The notes beneath the pieces are model-generated. The model was not told the origin of the DNA and made no database searches. It saw only the letters and a list, made by a program, of their open reading frames with translations. From Flammula alnicola (taxonomy: Eukaryota > Basidiomycota > Agaricomycetes > Agaricales > Strophariaceae): a DNA stretch of 64,000 bases. This document shows positions 21,237 to 35,200 of the stretch, one piece after another. The first letter of the stretch is position 1. Each line of letters begins with the position of its first letter. The stretch covers positions 1,054,001-1,118,000 of the forward strand of contig JADNRV010000001.1 of assembly GCA_015499995.1 (NCBI GenBank), written 5' to 3'. The translations under genes and the position numbers were made by a program.

Positions 21237-23550
21237 TCATGATGTCTGCGGTAACCCTCGTTGGCCATTGCGGTATGGCGTAGGCACCTTGATAGGTCGA
21301 TCTGGATATCTGCGAACACGAATTCAGAGAATTAGCATTAACTTCTTGCAGTAAGGGGGAAGATAACTGTTATACACGTACTTGGCTTTAATGCGTAATG
21401 CTAGGTCCTCTTCGTAGATTTGATCTGGACCCAACTGATTACCAAGTGTCAGCCAGCTAGGGCAATGAAGAAAAAGAACACATCAGTCACGACGATCACA
21501 TAGCGAAACAAACAGGGGGACAGCAGAGAAGGAGAGGGAAAAGGATGGACAGAAAGTTGATAAGAAGGCACAAATGAAAAAAAGATTTTACTCACCCTGG
21601 ACGTGCATTGTGTTTCCTCCCAAAAATCTCCACCTTTCTGCCACCAGGACACAGTCGCTCAATAAGGCCATACACTTCCTCCGGCTTCCTACTTGTCTCT
21701 CTTACCTCCGACACAATTACGTCCGTGTCCAGTGCACGATTCGCCCAAGAAGGGAATTTCAACGCTCCATTAGCGTCAGTAACCGTCTTGACACCGACAA
21801 GCATGTGTTCTTTCGTGTGGTTCAACCAATGACCAGTGCGCCCTGTGCGGATTACGCGTTGCAACTGGACGCCATGCGAGTTAGCGTCTGGAATGGGGAC
21901 TGAGATGAAATAAGGTAAACCAACCTGATTTGTCTTGACCCATACGACTTCATCGACACGTGTGTAGCCCCATACTCGCAGACATTCACGTCCGACTTCC
22001 ATGGCTCGTCCAGTAACCCACAGAAATAGGAATCCTTCATCCTGGAGCATCGGTATGGGCATTTTACGCATCTCGTCGTCATTCATGGTACCATAAGGAA
22101 GCTAATAGATATGAGGAAGTCAGATGCTAACCCGTGACGAATGGCGACGAAACACTAACACTCATGTGGATGTCCCAAGGAGGATCGGCCATGATTACAT
22201 GGAATTTACCCAAAGTCGAGTAGTCAAAAGTGCGAAGGTCGCAATTGATCCATTGTGGAGGAAGCTATGTTGGGAAGACACTAAGCTAAGACCAATGAAA
22301 CAAGGATTATCGAGATAAATATGACTGACCGGTTTAGTTATTTGTCGAGTGGGACCCATGCCGATGGCTAGGTTATGTGCACTCTTTCTTAGCCTTTTCT
22401 CTTTCTGCCACTCGCCATCACCTCCGTCCCAATCTATTTCATAGTGCAGATAGCGGCAAGGCGCTTTCTCCTTACCCCTGCCACCTGCACCCAGACCGGA
22501 GGGAAGTGAAACCGGACCACGGGTATTTGGCGGTGCACCATGGCTCTGGTTCGGGGAAAAGAATGGATGAATAGAGGGAGATTGTGCATAAGTGGGTTCA
22601 GAGTAGCAGGTGTTGAGGTATGAACAATGCCCAAGGGTTATGTCTGTGTGCGGGCGGATGAGGGGCCGGAAGTGAACACGGTCGCAAATGCTCGTTGGCG
22701 GCGGCTGGTTGGTGCCAGATGCCATATAAGGAGACTGTCCTACTATCGACGTGGCTCGACGGGCTCTTGCACAGTCGTCCTTGGTGATATGACTACAGAT
22801 AGGATCGAAGTTTTCCTCTCTTGAGCGAAACTAAGGTGAGATAATGAATGTGAGCTACTGAAAGCATTAAAGCGAACGTCGGAGAAGCCCTACCTGTTCA
22901 GCGAGCAAGCGCCCTTTTGCCGTACTCCTCTGTAAAATGGTATAAACCTCTCTCATCTCCGCATTCAAGTTGGCAAGAGTGGAAGACGACGCGCCGACGG
23001 CGTCGTCTTCCTCCATTAGTGTTTCGTCATCCCCAGCAGCAGAATCCGCATCCTCGTCAATCACCCTCTTCCTCTTCCTTGAACTAAATCCAGATAGGTC
23101 GCCGCCTAAAGAAGGTAATCCAGCACCAAGCAAAGCCTGCCCAGTTGATCCTGAGAACTGCGAAGACAACTCCCATATCATCATTTTCCCTGAAGCATCA
23201 TCGCGTGAAAAGGTTATAACACCATCCGTCCATGTGTTTGAGAGGTCTTCGATGATACGCTCAAAGCGCGCAAGGTCTGTCAGCCGGAATCTAGGCGGTG
23301 GAGAGTTAGGGAGAAGTCCCGAAGATATTTCGGTGGTCATCACACTTGTGAGGAGGTCCATGGAAGTCGTGGGGGTGTTAATTTTGCGCGATGCAATGAG
23401 AGTCTTGAAGGCCATCGTAGCAACGATCTTGAGTTCGTCGTCTAACATGATAGAAGAGAGGCAACGTAGATTGACGTGAAGTGCCAATGAATGAATGCTT
23501 GGCAGTATCATGTTGCGCCTTATTTGGACCAATGTGGAAGGCTCAACCAT
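21237..23550 (-). CDS. IME4: MT-A70 family mRNA N6-adenosine methyltransferase (METTL3/Ime4-like)
   Basis: Likely catalytic subunit of an m6A writer acting on mRNA in the nucleus. Minus-strand exons are 22894-23550, 22330-22830, 22160-22264, 21925-22101, 21596-21864, 21382-21456 and 21237-21309, giving 618 residues. The N-terminal 219 residues are largely helical and acidic. Exon 2 carries CSHITKDDC and [15 protein letters not shown], resembling the paired CCCH zinc fingers of METTL3. The catalytic motif DPPW is at residues 413-416, followed by LPYGTM and [18 protein letters not shown]. The RNA-facing part has [14 protein letters not shown] and IFGRKHN. The C-terminus LGNQLGP...KYPD matches METTL3. 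The final small exons were placed by family similarity. Confidence 0.93.
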
Positions 23551-23998
23551 TATCTCTCAAATTGCTTAGTTTCCCCATATTTCAATCTATATGATTTGTA
23601 TGACTGAAGACAGTTCCAATCTATGCCTTGAAACGAGCCAGGAATCCACGATGTTTAGAAATACGTTGACAATGAACTCTCTTCCTTTCCAATGGCAAAA
23701 CGCCGCGACATAAATTCAGACCCAATATATCCTATGCATAAGATCCAAGCAGCATCGTCGATAACCGATTGGCGACGCAGCATAGCTGATGTCTGATAAA
23801 GTGGAGGCTGCGAAGTCGATCAGAGAGAGCGCGGCGTTGGAGATGGAATTACGGTCCTTGAAGTAGGGATATCATATAGAAAGACGAATGGAAGAAGAAT
23901 GAAACCGACGGAAATCGCCAGGAGACATGGTGTCCTTCGAGGAGTGAGGGGAAAAGGCACAGGCACTTGAAAACTGATATTTCGCAGTTAGGCAGGTG
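23551..23998. other. Intergenic, nothing recognised
   Basis: Promoter side of the methyltransferase gene and 3' flank of the WKF gene, both on the minus strand. No open frame extends the methyltransferase upstream of 23550. Confidence 0.5.
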
Positions 23999-25004
23999 TT
24001 ATGTTTCCGCGCTAGCTGGTGTTGTACTGGAGCTTAATGCACGGAGGAGACGCTGAGCGCGTGTACGCCTGATGTCGGCCAACGCTGTAGTTGTAACTGA
24101 ACTGGCCGTTGGAATAGGTGTAGAGGAATCCGCAGTGACCAAGGGTCCAGCCACGGGAGACGGTTGGATAAGTGGACCAGGTGTTGGTTTTATGGGTGAT
24201 GTGACCTTGAGTATACTCTTTGGCACTTCCGATGGTACGACTGGTGCTGGTTCCGTTGTATCTGTAGGCACCTGAACGTTAAGATGTGTTTGACAAGATT
24301 CTTTCAGTTTCTATAACATTCGATGAGAGATAGGAAATAAATGCTGTCAAATCAAGCTTACTTCACGGGATCCTCCTTGCACAGTGGTAAGATATTTCAA
24401 AACAAGCGGGAAGTATGTATCAGATATCTAAAAAAAAATCAAGTTAGTATCTCGTTGAAGAGACTGCAAACAGAGCAATAGCTCACCGCTTCGGGAGTCC
24501 ATATATTTCGGATAAGCCAATTTTGCCTCGCCTTGTTGAATTTCCATTTTGACGGTCGATTCATCTGTGTGAATACATATTCCAGGGCTATAAAATGGGA
24601 AAATTCATTCAGCACGAACATCAAGTCGTTTATAGATGCGGCATACCTTTGCGACATTGATTATTCAAAGTTTCGTCCTCCTTCGGGTCTGCGAACTCGG
24701 TTCGATTTTTGTGTTTCTTTTTCTTTTTCGCAGGTTCCTCTTGCGCATCGTCGATTTGGGATGTTGGACAACGTTCCACTTGGTTTACTAGGTCGTCAGT
24801 CCCGTGTTTGCGCTTCTTGCTCTTTTTCGGTAGTTCTTCGAGTGGAAGAGGAGCTTCATCCACAATTTGAGTTGCTGTTGAAGCACGGGTCTTCTTCTTT
24901 CTAGATCGCGCCTTTTCTATTGCGATTTCGTCTACGCTGTCCTCTTTAATTACCGTTGCATCAGATGGTTCTGCATGTCCCGACTTTTTCGTTGATTTTG
25001 ACAT
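23999..25004 (-). CDS. WKF-domain protein (C7orf50-like)
   Basis: 278 residues from minus-strand exons 24647-25004, 24487-24587, 24362-24427 and 23999-24310. The N-terminal 120 residues are rich in Lys, Ser and Glu with nuclear-localisation-like runs (KKSKKRK, KKKKKH). The middle carries ALEYV...WKFNKARQNWLIRN, then YFPLVLKYLTTVQGGSR, which is the WKF domain defined from human C7orf50. The C-terminus is Pro/Thr/Ser-rich and looks disordered. Proteins of this family are probably nucleolar and ribosome-biogenesis related, but that is inference. The gene is divergent from ARL1 with 340 bp between the starts. Confidence 0.85.
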
Positions 25005-25344
25005 TTTGGCGTCCGTTTTGTAAGGGCGGTGCGTGTCTGGATATGAACTGACACAGATTTCCCTATTGTTTGAATTACACCGCGTAGGTTTTAAGATGGT
25101 GATTTCAGGGGGTGTATAACTTGATGGCGAAGCTCTCGAAATGATGAGGAGAAGCAAAAGCAGTACGCCGAGGCTAAATGGTCAAAAGAAATTGCCGAGA
25201 TCAGAATGAGAAATGTCGCGCTTGAGAGTAGTCCTCACGTGCTCACGTGAATTTCGCCGTGTTTTGTTTCCCAGCAGAGCACTTCCATTCTCGTCTTACT
25301 CCCAACCTCCTCCTTCAAATTATACCTTCTGCGCTTTCTAGACA
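25005..25344. promoter_or_regulatory. Shared divergent upstream region, WKF gene and ARL1
   Basis: 340 bp separate two divergent start codons, so both promoters must lie here or overlap the leaders. I see no clear TATA box. A CACGTG-containing stretch (ctcacgtgctcacgtgaat) near 25236-25254 has two nearby CACGTG E-boxes, possible bHLH-factor sites. Confidence 0.5.
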
Positions 25345-26232
25345 ATGGGTCTCTCAATATCCTCTTTATTTTCCTCTTTGACATCGCTGGTTCGATGGAG
25401 TAAGGATCAGGATGTGCGAATCCTGATGTTGGGACTTGACTCTGCTGGAAAGGTGAGTGATACGTTTCCGTTGGCTATTTTATCCTGATATAGATACTTC
25501 AATTTTTCAGACGACTATACTCTACCGGCTGCAGGTATGCCATTGGTTCTCTTATTAGCTTGCCACTTTATAATGTCATTTAGATTGGTGAAGTTGTTTC
25601 TACGATACCGAGTGAATCCCTTCCCTTTCATTTTTCGCACTCAATGCTTACCATGAATTAAAGCAATTGGGTTCAATGTCGAGACAGTAGAGGTGACTAT
25701 GAATTATTGGACTACGTTCACACCATTTCTCATTTATTCTCTAGTATAAAAATATCAAATTCCAAGTCTGGGATCTCGGTGGACAGTCAAGTATACGGTG
25801 CGCGCTTCCGTGTCGTTACTTATGTCTTACTAATCCTATTTTGAATTGTAAGGCCCTATTGGCGGTGCTACTTTCCTAACACCTCTGCCATCATCTATGT
25901 CATCGACTCGTCTGACCATGCACGATTAACAACGTCACGGACTGAACTCTTAACTATGCTCTCGGAAGAGGAACTGAAGGGTGTACCACTTCTGGTGTTT
26001 TGCAACAAGCAAGATGTAGAAGGTGCTCTCAAACCCGAAGAGATTAGCGAGCAGCTCGGACTTGCAGGTGGAGAAAAGACGCGGCCGTGGAGTGTCAGAG
26101 GGAGTTGTGCGACGAAAGGAGAAGGTCTAGAGGAAGGATTGGACTGGTATGTCAAGTTCCGCTCTTCCGCGTATCCTTACTCTGCTCACACATGGCCTTC
26201 CCAGGCTGGTTAATGCAATACAACAGAAGTGA
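25345..26232 (+). CDS. ARL1: ARF-like small GTPase Arl1
   Basis: Golgi-associated GTPase that recruits GRIP-domain golgins. Seven exons (25345-25452, 25511-25534, 25584-25611, 25664-25692, 25745-25797, 25853-26146, 26205-26232) give 187 residues, the usual length. Gly2 (MGLS) is positioned for N-myristoylation. The P-loop is GLDSAGKT, the switch regions TIPTIGFNVETVE and WDLGGQ, and the base-recognition motif NKQD; SCATKG is the last guanine motif. PYWRCYF after switch II is typical of Arl1 and Arf. Exons of 24, 28 and 29 nt are very short but each join is supported by the conserved protein. Confidence 0.96.
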
Positions 26233-26384
26233 AATGTTCTTCACATCCTTTATATTTGCATAGCTTTCATCATTCGCCTTACTTCCTTATATTGGTCATT
26301 TGGATACCTTAATTGTATGATATACTTTGCTCGCCTCACGTATTGGTCATTAACATTTGTAGATGTTCACAAAATGACTGGGCG

Positions 26385-28198
26385 CTATTGCATTGACCAA
26401 CTCCAGTCCCACTTGCTCTCCTCCGAATTTTCAAGGCACTTGACATGCATCTCGAGATCAGGTCTCCACACCCGAACTGTGCCGTCATCCGTACAGGTCG
26501 CAAGCATGTTTTGAGCCCAGTCAACAGCGCCCACCTCTCCCGTCTGCCCCCTGAGCTCTACTCCCCTCTGCGTTATAGAACCTGGCCGACAAGCATTTTC
26601 TGCATCGAAGAGGAAACTGTTTCCTGTGTTTCCGGATCCACCGCACGCAAGCCAACGTCCACAAGGCGAGACAGATAGGCCCACATAGAAGGAGCTTGTC
26701 TGCAAGTGTTCATGGGAAAACGTGTTACTCTGCGCAGTTAGAGTTGGGAGATCATAGGTATGTACTCGGGAATCGGCACCTATTCCGAAGATGAGACCTG
26801 CCGTCGGCCCAGTACCACTAGCCAGGCTAATTATGCCTCTCGGGCGTCGGGAACCACAAAGAGTTGTAGGGTCAATGGGTGAAGAGTAAAGATCTGATGG
26901 AACTGCGGGTTTTGATGCTTTGGCTTTTCTGGGCGAAGACGGCTTCCGCAAATCCCAGTACCGGAGAATACTACGAAGCGCAAAGATCAATATTGGCCTG
27001 TAAATCCATGGATGAAAGGCGACTTACCCGTCAAAAGAGCTGCTGCTGACCAGCCCGTATGGCTGAGAATTAGGGTACAAAATATTCGTTATTGTGCGTG
27101 GAGTGGGGTTTTGTTTCCCTTTCCGAGGTTTGGGTTTGCTTTTGATAATCGTCTCTTCGTGCGCTCCGTGGATTGTCATTACGGGACCTGCTGCGATCAA
27201 TTCGCTGTTTTGGAGACGTTCTCCTACGCGCAGATCCCACAGACATATAGCGCCGTCTCGTCCACCAGTCGCCAGCAGGGATTTGTTGCTGGGATCCCAT
27301 GCCATACATTTAACCGTACTGGTGTGGCCCCGAAGAACGTGCGTTATGGCACCCGTTTTAAGACATGAAATCCTCGTCGATTGATCTCCTGAACAAGTCG
27401 CTAGAGAGGTGTCATCTGTACTCCATTTGACATCAAAAACTCCGTTCTGATGAGGCTGAATGGTCATGCGTGGGGGTTCTGGTACTCTCCGTCAGCTAGG
27501 CATTCGACTGGGCAAGGCGATCACGTACCAACATCCCAGTCTTTCCGCCTGGATGTATTCAGGATATGTACTGTTCCTTGTTCTGTTGCGACAGCCAGGC
27601 GTGGGACGTCACCAAATTTTGCACCTGCGTCCCCTGAGAAATTGTCAAGAAAGAGAAAGAAAAAGGTGCCCACCATGAGAATAGGAGCAAGCGTATGGAG
27701 GAGTTAAATATGTGTCGTCTCCAATTGACTGACACTTGAACACATCTGATTTATGAGACGACACGAAGGACTGAAGAATGGGAAGTGTAGACGCTATTGA
27801 TAGAAATTGGATTTAGCAGGTATGTACTTTAGAGAAGAATAATGAACGCACGAGCTTGTCTTCTGAGTTGTGTTGCTGGGCTTGCCATGAACCTGGAGTG
27901 CAGTTGGAAAGCAGTATTCCTACGCACTCGACCTTGTGTCACTCTCGCATCTTCCATGAATACATCTTTCATCTGAGTCGCTTTCGCTGTCCGTGTCCTT
28001 GCTATCTACAATGTCATCTCTCTTGTCTAGTTTCAAACGTTTCTGTGGCGGTTTCTCTTCAGCTGCGATCCGCCTCTTTGGCCTTTTGTCGGCTGGAGGG
28101 GTGGGTAGGTATGAGGTTGCTCTCGGTTGAGGGGTTCGTAGAGTATTTGTACAAGGCGCGAGTGCCACACGCGGTGAGTTTGAGGGACTAGGAAGCAT
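26385..28198 (-). CDS. CDT2: Cdt2/DTL-like WD40 substrate receptor
   Basis: Probable adaptor of the CRL4 ubiquitin ligase that targets PCNA-bound proteins such as Cdt1 in S phase. Minus-strand exons are 27933-28198, 27852-27880, 27674-27793, 27529-27633, 27028-27478 and 26385-26970, giving 518 residues. The first 90 residues are basic and Ser/Pro-rich. They are followed by SIGDDTYLTPPYACSYSH, a segment typical of Cdt2. WD repeats include FDVKWSTDD...CSGDQSTRI, GHTSTVKCMAWDP, GGRDGAICLWDLRVG and GILRYWDLRKP; the WDLR sequences are DDB1-binding WDxR-like motifs. The C-terminal PCNA-interacting tail of animal DTL is absent, as in fungal Cdt2. The 40-nt intron at 27634-27673 is short. It is convergent with ARL1. 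Confidence 0.78.
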
Positions 28199-28504
28199 TG
28201 TGATGGTGGGGAGCGGGTCTAGAGCAAGGGTCTTGGTGGAATTACTAGTAACTTACTGCTGGGATTGTTGGCTTATTACGCGACGCGTTTACACAACAAG
28301 CCATAACAACATTGTTACGCGGTCGCGTCTTGCACGTGACCGTCGTGGTGTCAATTAGGTAATATGTTCGGCATGTTTCGGCCGAAGACGCGATCATATC
28401 GTAACCTCCAACTTGTCGCTCAACCGAGAACGGAACAGGTGTCCCAAAATTTCGTTCGCTATCCTCCCAGTCGCAGCACAGCACGACAAAGACGATTCCC
28501 AGGC
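28199..28504. promoter_or_regulatory. Shared divergent upstream region, CDT2 and LYS12
   Basis: Lies between the CDT2 start (28198) and the preferred LYS12 start (28505). It includes an open extension from an upstream ATG at 28364 in frame with LYS12. No TATA box is obvious. Confidence 0.45.
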
Positions 28505-30116
<1,612 letters not shown>

Positions 30117-30340
30117 GACCCACACTATGCATCAGAGGCATACATAGCATTTATGAGCGCTGGTTGCTAAACACCAAAATGAGGTCTTGGACCCGATTTC
30201 CAATTATCTCTCAAAGCTTACCATTGTTTTTCATAATAGATATTTAAGTTAGACGATTATCTGAAGTGTGCGACGAGACTTTGATATTATTGTCTTCTCA
30301 GCCATGCATAACATGAGTATACTCGTACGAAATGAGGCAA

Positions 30341-31502
30341 TTAAGCGGCCGAATTTATGTTTCGGGGGGGTCGAGGCGAAGCAGGCAATCCGACTCGGAC
30401 TCGAGCTGCAGACACTCGAGCCGCAGACAGCGGCTGTTGACTGTTTTGCAAGTTGAGCGGTGCAGGAGGTGGGAACTTTCGAGCCTTGACTGGGACAGGC
30501 GGTATGAGCGACCCTCGTGGGCCTTCTGGTGGCGTAGGCGCTGCACGAGGCTTGCTAAGGCTGGGGGCATAATTGAGTTTCGGGTTCGTTGGGTCGATGT
30601 GAGTGATTGGGACAGGCGCTGAGATTTTGGGCAACGGAGCATCCGAGTCCTTCAAGGGAAGGAATGGGTGTCGGAATGAATGTCGGTTCAACCACCGCCT
30701 TCCAGCAGGAGATCTCGGCGCGCCTGTACGAGCCCCACAGCGGGCAAGTGTTGCACGTTGACCGTGCGTCACGATTGCGCGAGGAGGCGTCGTAGGACTC
30801 TGTTTGAGAGGTCGGTCACCGATATAAAGGGCTGGGATTTGGGGAGGGGATTGAACTTGATAGATGGGCGCTCGATATCCACGCTCGAGACTGTCAGGAT
30901 ACCTTGGTTCAATGTTGGGGTTCGTTTGCATTGGGAGGCCAAGGGAATCCGTGGGGCTCGGTGTTGCGCTGCGGTGTGTAGGAAGAAGGGGTTGTTGACC
31001 CTTTCCAGCCTGTCTTTGAATAGCGGCTTTCAAACGTGCGATGCGACCACCTTCAATAGGTTTCGTAGCCTCAACCCCAGCGCCAACGGCAGGCTCAATC
31101 CTATGACTCAACCTCCACCAATCCATTTTCTCGTTCTTGCCCTCTACCATCCACCAAGACGGTTTCCCAGTGACAGCGCCCGACTCTGGCTCGGAAACTT
31201 TCTTCTGCATTTTGGCCCTTCTAATGAAAAGGAAAAGACCAAGAAGGCCTGCAAGAAGCACGACACCTGCAGCGATAGCAAGAGCCACGAAAGTGTTCCT
31301 CGTGGTCTCGGACTTTGAGAGACTCCGGCTGAGAAATGATGAGCATAGAACACAAGGAAAAATTAAGATAAGACACTGACGCAAAGACTTTCCCAAACGC
31401 TCTTCGGGTGAGCACTTCATAGTTGTGACTGACATGGGCAAAGCCAGGTCGGACCAGCATAAATTGGATGATGAAGATCCAGCTCCAAAGTTGAGATGCC
31501 AT
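30341..31502 (-). CDS. Hypothetical single-pass membrane protein
   Basis: 369 residues from minus-strand exons 31381-31502 and 30341-31328, joined over a 52-nt intron. Residues 1-22 (MASQLWSWIFIIQFMLV...) resemble a signal peptide. A short lumenal stretch is followed by one strong transmembrane helix at about residues 53-75 (TFVALAIAAGVVLLAGLLGLF), then a basic stop-transfer RRAK. The remaining 290 residues are Pro/Ser/Arg-rich, looking like a disordered cytosolic tail. The layout resembles fungal plasma-membrane anchors with short ectodomains; no family is recognised. It is convergent with LYS12. Confidence 0.7.
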
Positions 31503-32223
31503 TATTTGATAAAGCACAAAAGACTTAACCTGAGTCTTTTGGTCACGGACGGTGCTAAAAGTAGGCGGCGAGGTGAGAGTCCAGTCTGAGGAGCATATTG
31601 CGGGCGCGCCCACTATTTAGGTGCTCGGCGATGCACAGCCATCCATCACATTCTTGATGGATGGATCATATCAGATTCATGATGGGACAGCCTCACCGAT
31701 GCGCGTCGGCGTCGGGCGAGTTGCCCTCAGTAGATATCCAAGTACTGTTGTCAAGGTTGCGTCCCAGATTGATTATTTGCGGCGCATCCGTCACCCAAAG
31801 GGAAGGGCTTCCGAGTTGAACGTTGAATGATGTAAAAGGGATAACAATGTGTGCTTTACAGACTACAGACTATTTGCGGACTATGTCATGTGCCGATGTC
31901 AGGAAAGCCTCGTGACTTTTATGGGTTAGTGACAACCGCGTGACATTCCAACTCGTAAAAGGTGATCTTCCTCGATGGGCTAGCCGCTAGTGGAGTTGGT
32001 ACCCCCACTCAAAGCGCTGCAAGCCATCCTTCCTCCACTAAAGACACGCTACAATCGCCCATATCTTATCAATCTTAATATATCCCCCGCACCGGACTTT
32101 CCGAGATCAACATCATCCCTGTTTACACGCGACTTGTCCATGAGCAGCCTGGTCCAACCGTCAGTTGAACGCGACTCCTTAAACGTAATTCTCAATCGAA
32201 ATTAAGGCCGCCAACAAGAGCAA
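31503..32223. other. Divergent intergenic region
   Basis: 721 nt between divergent starts of the membrane-protein gene and the Q/W/G-rich gene. Short frames (for example 31621-31830) have no family signal. A local dyad around TTGATGGATGGATCA lies near 31657-31671. Confidence 0.5.
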
Positions 32224-35200
32224 ATGGCAAAGAAAGTAAAAGGGAAGCAGAAACAAGAAGAAAAGCCTGTCGCAAGCAATGTTGGTTCAAATCCACTGGT
32301 ACCAGTGGGCGTCAGCATGGGCGCCATGGGTCCAGAAGGTGTGTTGCTTCCCCATTCCCTTGCTATCCATAATTAATGTTGATGACTTGAATATAGACAA
32401 CAATTTTCGGCTGGATCCTCCTGTGGAACCTCAAGTAGCTGCTTGGGAAACCAATACATCGGCTTGGGGCGCTAATGCAGAAGTTGAACCCACTGGAGAC
32501 ACTTGGGAAGCACCAACACACCAACCCGACGATGCATGGGAGGAGCACGCGGAAAGTCTACTACAACCTCCACCATCCCATCCTCATAGTATCCTGCCAA
32601 CCATTCCTGAACAGTCCTCCTCAGGCCACTTTACCCAAAACAGGTCAGACGTCGGAGAAAGTGAGGAATCTCATGACGAATACAATTCCTGGAACGACCA
32701 CCAGGAATCACATTTTCCTCAGTACCAGGATGGACCACAAAGCCAGACCCTGACAGCCACCGCCGCGCCTTCCGCAATGGGATCGCCAGCCGCTCCTCCA
32801 GCCATCTCCATAATGGAAGCCGCTGCCCTTGCTCAAAAAGAGATGCAACATCAGAAGATCAGTTCTGCGAGCGAAGCAGCGCGAAGACTCGAAGAGAGCC
32901 GAGCACGCCTTAGTGCCTATCCTGCTCAGGGAAATACTCTTTCCCCCGCTGTTCACTTCGAAGCTCTTAAGGGACATTCACAAGCAACTGGGGGCCACAC
33001 CCCGATGTCTTCTGCATCTGCAGCTGCCGCACTTCTTGAATCAACTGCCAATCGGCTCAGAGCTCAAAACAACGCTGCCCATCAAGCGCAGGCTTTGGCC
33101 CCTCCACAACCCGGAAAGACGACTTGGACCTACCCAAAACCGTTCCTGCCTAACGGAAGACCACCAGCCGCCATCACACCAGATCCGAGTTGGATCATGA
33201 CTGGAGGCAACGCCTGGAGTAACAAACATCGCGCAACGAAAAGCGCGTCCGTGCCAAATTGGCCTCAAGGCAACGAAAATGCTTGGAATCAACAAATGCA
33301 CCAGCATAACCAACAAATGCACCAACACAACTCCCAAATGCACCAACATAATCCGCAAATGCACCAACACCATCAGGCCCAGCAAGCTCCTCAACCTCAA
33401 CAACGACCACAACATCAGAAACACCATTCGCATCCAGGGCATCCCGCGCAACAGCAGCCTCAAACTCAACAAAACCAAAGTTGGCAAGGCTGGGGGAAGG
33501 ATTCATGGGATAGGACGCAAGGAACCGAAAGTGACAGCGACGACGAGACCGTCAATGGATGGGGTCAACAGGGAGGTGATGCGTGGGGTCAGAACGCTGG
33601 TGGTGGTGGTGGTGGTTGGGGTCAACAACCTGCACATCAAGGCAGAGGTGAAGATAAACGAGAGCGAGAGCATGGTCGAGGCCGTGGTAGGAAACAGCCT
33701 GGGGACGACCGGGGCCAAGCAGATGGATGGGGGCAAACCTCTGGCAACGGGGGCTGGGATCAAGGAGGAGAGGGTGGGGGTGGTGATTGGGGCCAAGCAC
33801 CAGCAGCTGATTGGGGTCAAACAAACGACGATTGGGGTCAAAGTCAAGCCCAAGGTCATGGCCAAGGTCGGGGCCAAGCTACCGACGGCTGGGATCAAAG
33901 TCACGGCCAAGGCCAAGGTCACGGTCAAGGTCGGGGCCAAGCCACCGACGGCTGGGATCAAAGTCACGGCCAAGCTCATGGTCAAGGTCGCGGCCAAGCT
34001 CAATCTGAAAATGGCTGGGGTCAGGGCGGAGACGGGTGGGGTCAAACTCAAGCAGACTCTGGGCGGGGAAAGCCAGCTGAGAGCAATTGGGGAACAGGCG
34101 CTGGCGACTGGGGTGCTGCAGCGCATGCGCCTTCCAACTCCGAATGGGGTGCTAACGGGCCACAGTCCAAAGTAACTTTCAATGCCTCGGAAGCTGCTGG
34201 GACAAGGAATGTTGTCTCTGCTCAGCAGCGCTCCCAGATCTTGAATTCTTTACTCAATCAGGCTCAAAACCAGAAGAATCCAAACCTGACCACCGCTCAA
34301 CACCAGGCCGCCCAGATTCATGCCGCGCAACTCCAGGCTGCTCAATTCGCTGCTAGTGGAAAAGAACAGCCAAAAGCGAAACCACAAGAACACAAGAACG
34401 TGTGGGAGGCCTATGGTAACGACAATGGCTGGGGTTCTCTGGATTCAAGTGATGATGATTTCGACGATAATCGTCGAGTGCATTTCTCACCGAAAGCTTC
34501 GGAGCTTTGGGGCGGAAGTCCACGCAGCGTACCCTCGAAGACATTGGCACAGGCACAGCATGGAATTGCGACGACTCCCATCAATCTGGCATCCAATGTC
34601 CGCTTCGTCGAGTCAAGAGGAGCCGCCTTTTCATTCGTCTCGAACGCATTTTTCGGGAATGCACGTTTCGCCCGCGAGAGGATTCATTGGATGTTTCCTG
34701 AAAATAAGGATGAGCGTGTCGCTGCTATGCTGGGCTGGGTCCAGAAGATGTCGTTTAATCTGGGCACATATGGCGTATGTGCATTTTCCTATCCGATTTT
34801 TATTTGTGATGCTAAAATTTGCGTTCAGTTAATAAAGTTCCTCGAATCCCGAGAACGAGGCGCTCTCTTCGTCAATGCCCTTTTCAGAATGCATCAGCAT
34901 CCAAACGAACCCGCCTTTGATTGGCTGACCTTCAATCAACTGCAAGGCACGATGGACAAGGTTTTACAAGAATCTGTGGCATTTTACGACCCAGCGCGCC
35001 TGGTCATTATTTTCGTTTATCTGCCTTCACAAACTGGCAACAGCGTGGCGATATGGCGACGGAAGATCAACGTTCCTGACAATGCAAGATTGAAATACCA
35101 GCCTGAGATTAACGCTGTCGTGAAAACCCTTAGATCGGAAAAGGAATACATTGTCATGGTTGACGAGTAAGTTCCTGCTCATCTAATGTGCAGGAGGTGA

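Noticed and set aside
33503..34126. 207-codon minus-strand ORF
   Set aside because: Antisense to the Trp-Gly-Gln repeats; it is open only because of their repeated codons.
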